From CAIWHR01 sp963846855 (GTDB lineage Bacteria > Pseudomonadota > Gammaproteobacteria > Burkholderiales > Casimicrobiaceae): a DNA stretch of 64,000 nt. The stretch covers positions 186,001 through 250,000 of the forward strand of contig CAWJXK010000004.1 of assembly GCA_963846855.1 (NCBI GenBank). The letters run 5' to 3'. This document shows, piece after piece, positions 62,008 through 64,000 of this stretch. The position numbers and the translations under genes are program-made. A model generated the notes under the pieces. It worked only from the letters and a program-made list of their open reading frames with translations. It was not told where the DNA came from and did no database searches. The first letter of the stretch is position 1. Each line of letters begins with the position of its first letter.

Positions 62008-63116
62008 CCCATCGGCTTTCGATCGTGCACACGGAAAATTCCTGCGGCTGGGGCGGACAGGAGATCCGCATCCTCACCGAGGCGCGCGGCTTCCTGGACC
62101 GCGGCCATCGCGTCACGCTGGTCGCGCCCGCCGAGGCGCCGATCACGCAGGCCGGCGAGCGCGCCGGCATCCCGGTCGTGCGCATCGACATTCGCAGGAA
62201 GCGGCTGCCCGCGCTGCTTTCGCTTCGGCGTTTCCTCGTCGGCCGGCGCGGCGCGATCGACGTCCTCAACACGCACAGCTCGACCGACAGCTGGCTGGGC
62301 GCGCTCGCCTGCGCGACGCTGCCAGGCGCTCCGCCGATCGTGCGCACGCGGCACGTGTCGACGACGATCCGCAACCGCCCGACGACGCGATGGCTCTACG
62401 CGCACGCGACCACGCACATCGTCACCGCCGGCGAGGCGCTGCGCCGGCAGCTCGCCCGGGACAATGCGATCCCGCTCGCGCACATGACATCGATCCCGAC
62501 CGGCATCGACCTCGCCCGCTTCGTGCCCGGCGACGCCCTCGCCGCGCGGCAGCGGCTCGGCCTGCCGGCACGCCCGACGCTCGGCATCGTCGCGACGCTG
62601 CGCGACTGGAAAGGCCACGAATACCTCTTCGACGCGATCGCCGCCGACCGTGCCGGATGGGCGGGCTGGAACGTCGTCGTCGTCGGCGACGGACCGTACC
62701 GCGCGAAGCTCGACGCGCGGCTCGCATCGCTCGATCTCGCCGATCGCGTGCACTTCGCCGGGCAGCAGGAGGACGTCGTTCCCTGGCTCAACGCGCTCGA
62801 CCTCTTCGCGCTGCCGTCGTACGGCGAGGAGGGCGTGCCGCAGGCGATCATGCAGGCGATGGCCTGCGCGCTGCCGGTCGTCTCCACGACCGTCGGCGCG
62901 ATCACCGAAGCCGTCGCCGCCGACGTGACCGGACTCATCGTCGCGCCGCGCGACGCGCCGGCGCTCGCCGCGGCGCTCGCCCGACTGCGCGACGACCCCG
63001 AGCTGCGCGCGCGCTTCGGCGCCGCCGCGCGTCTCCTTGCGCAGCAGCGCTTCGGTCTCGATCGCATGCTGGACGGGATGGAATCGGTGTTTCGCGCAGC
63101 CGCGGGAGCGCACTGA
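62004..63116 (+). CDS. Glycosyltransferase family 4
   Basis: 370-residue GT4 enzyme. VHTENSCGWGGQEIRILTEA is the N-terminal part; the donor site is LPSYGEEGVPQAIMQAMACALPVVS. Starts at GTG 62004 overlapping the asnB stop (GTGA). Lies between two asparagine-synthase-like genes, suggesting a common glycan product. Confidence 0.89.
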   Translation: MTHRLSIVHTENSCGWGGQEIRILTEARGFLDRGHRVTLVAPAEAPITQAGERAGIPVVRIDIRRKRLPALLSLRRFLVGRRGAIDVLNTHSSTDSWLGALACATLPGAPPIVRTRHVSTTIRNRPTTRWLYAHATTHIVTAGEALRRQLARDNAIPLAHMTSIPTGIDLARFVPGDALAARQRLGLPARPTLGIVATLRDWKGHEYLFDAIAADRAGWAGWNVVVVGDGPYRAKLDARLASLDLADRVHFAGQQEDVVPWLNALDLFALPSYGEEGVPQAIMQAMACALPVVSTTVGAITEAVAADVTGLIVAPRDAPALAAALARLRDDPELRARFGAAARLLAQQRFGLDRMLDGMESVFRAAAGAH

Positions 63117-63118
63117 GC

Positions 63119-64000
63119 ATGTGCGGAATCGCCGGCTACTTCGGAGCGCGCGTGCTGCCGCCCGCGACCGTCGAGCGCATGGTCGCCGCGTTGCGCCAGC
63201 GCGGACCCGATGCCGAGCACGTGAAATTCTGGACCGCGGATTTCCGTGACGCCGAGGGCGCGGCGCCCAACGCGCTGCTGCACACACGCCTGTCGATCAT
63301 CGATCCCCGCCCCGAGGCCGACCAACCAATGGGCAACGACGCCGGCGACGTCTTCATCTCGTACAACGGAGAAGTCTACGACTGGGCGGCGGATGCGAAG
63401 ACGCTCGAGGCGGCGGGCTATCGCTTCCGGACGCGCTCCGACACCGAATTCATCCTGCACGCGTACGAGCATTGGGGCATCGAGTGCATCGCGCGGCTGC
63501 GCGGCATGTTCGCGATCGCGATCGTCGACCTGGGGCAGCGCGCCGTCTACGTGATCCGCGACCGGCTCGGCCTGAAGCCCGTCGTGTATTCGCATCGTCC
63601 CGACGGCTTCGCCTTCGCATCGACCGTGCGCGCACTGCTGCCGTGGCTCCCGGCCGATGCGCGCGGCTTCTCGGGAGATGCGATCGACGCGTATCTCGCC
63701 CACCGGACGATTCCCGCGCCGCACACGATATTCACGTCGGCGTCCCGGCTGCCCGCAGCGCACTGGCTGCGCTACGACCTTGCGACCGGCAGTCTCGAAA
63801 CGCGCGAATACTGGCGGCCGGAGCCGTCCGGCGAAGCATGGCTGGCCACACTCGACGCCGCGATCCGGATGCGCACGGTCGCCGATCGGCCGCTCGGCCT
63901 CTTCCTGTCGTCCGGCGTCGACTCGTCGGCGATCGCCTGCCGGCTCGCCGCGATGGGATTCAACCTGCTGCAGAGCTTCACCGCCGCGTTTCCCGGGACG
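63119..64000 (+). CDS. Second asparagine synthase-like amidotransferase, cut by window end
   Basis: First 294 residues of another AsnB-type protein. Cys2 in MCGIAGYFG, SYNGEVYDW, RSDTEFILHAYEHWG and ATP loop LSSGVDSSAIA are visible. It differs clearly from the asnB at 60142, so it is a paralogue rather than a recent tandem copy. The start lies 2 bases after the GT4 stop. Confidence 0.88.
   Translation, partial: MCGIAGYFGARVLPPATVERMVAALRQRGPDAEHVKFWTADFRDAEGAAPNALLHTRLSIIDPRPEADQPMGNDAGDVFISYNGEVYDWAADAKTLEAAGYRFRTRSDTEFILHAYEHWGIECIARLRGMFAIAIVDLGQRAVYVIRDRLGLKPVVYSHRPDGFAFASTVRALLPWLPADARGFSGDAIDAYLAHRTIPAPHTIFTSASRLPAAHWLRYDLATGSLETREYWRPEPSGEAWLATLDAAIRMRTVADRPLGLFLSSGVDSSAIACRLAAMGFNLLQSFTAAFPGT

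Noticed and set aside
1..64000. tRNA, rRNA, riboswitch or prophage genes
   Set aside because: No cloverleaf, conserved rRNA segments, known riboswitch cores, integrase or phage structural genes were recognised by eye; a covariance-model search would be decisive.

Overview
The window looks like a chromosomal segment of a betaproteobacterium (Burkholderiales/Nitrosomonadales-like). GC is high, the housekeeping neighbourhoods are typical of that class (ubiE-ubiJ-ubiB, pilT-pilU beside proC-yggS, pdxA-rsmA), and one protein carries an IPTL-CTERM sorting tail. No rRNA, tRNA, CRISPR array, prophage or complete insertion sequence was recognised.

Layout. 1-8.5 kb: an anaerobic carbon module. A Wolinella-type fumarate reductase (frdC-frdA, frdB presumably beyond the edge) is divergent from a 2-oxoacid:ferredoxin oxidoreductase operon (gamma, alpha, beta, NAD(P)H/ferredoxin module) followed by NAD-malic enzyme. 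Two perfect FNR/DNR-type dyads lie between them. 8.5-16 kb: YecA-like protein, heme A synthase, DNA polymerase IV, an IPTL-CTERM surface protein, a quinone-oxidoreductase-like MDR protein and DUF2237. 15.4-18.9 kb: class III (oxygen-sensitive) ribonucleotide reductase under a perfect FNR box. Its glycyl-radical tail is a separate 62-residue gene, and a 300-bp mobile-type repeat lies between that gene and nrdG. 19-23.4 kb: thioredoxin-fold proteins and a copper-handling group (TlpA, outer-membrane channel, PCu(A)C, DUF2946). 23.5-27.4 kb: TRAP transporter and a TauD-type dioxygenase. 27.4-30.2 kb: nickel module (frameshifted NiCoT permease, a NikR-like 28-bp operator, NikR, and a DMT exporter/importer with a His-rich tail). 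30.2-35 kb: fructosamine kinase, CoxE-like VWA protein and GNAT gene, all broken by frameshifts, then intact MoxR ATPase and AzlCD. 35.2-41 kb: sugar-acid/xyloside genes (HpaI aldolase, SMP-30 lactonase, GH31) running directly into pdxA-rsmA. 41-43.6 kb: yggU, yggT, proC, yggS. 43.7-46 kb: pilT, pilU. 46-52 kb: ubiquinone genes ubiE, ubiJ, ubiB, interrupted by a leucine-rich-repeat secreted protein and a thioesterase. 52.1-56.2 kb: potABCD-type polyamine ABC transporter. 56.3-64 kb: VanZ-like protein, heptosyltransferase, two GT4 glycosyltransferases and two asparagine-synthase-like amidotransferases (the last cut by the window edge), an LPS-core or surface-glycan locus. A second copy of the mobile-type repeat sits inside it.

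Working together: the frd/por/malic-enzyme block and nrdDG are all placed next to FNR-family sites and are best read as one oxygen-limitation regulon in an otherwise aerobic, ubiquinone-using, type-IV-pilus-bearing cell. The most unusual points are the paired FNR-type dyads, the separately encoded glycyl-radical domain, the two matching MITE-like repeats that abut gene stop codons, the NikR operator geometry in front of a frameshifted NiCoT gene, and the dense cluster of single-base frameshifts at about 28.1-32.9 kb, which looks more like local sequence error than decay. Coordinates and motifs were read by eye. Family names come from sequence recognition, not from database searches.
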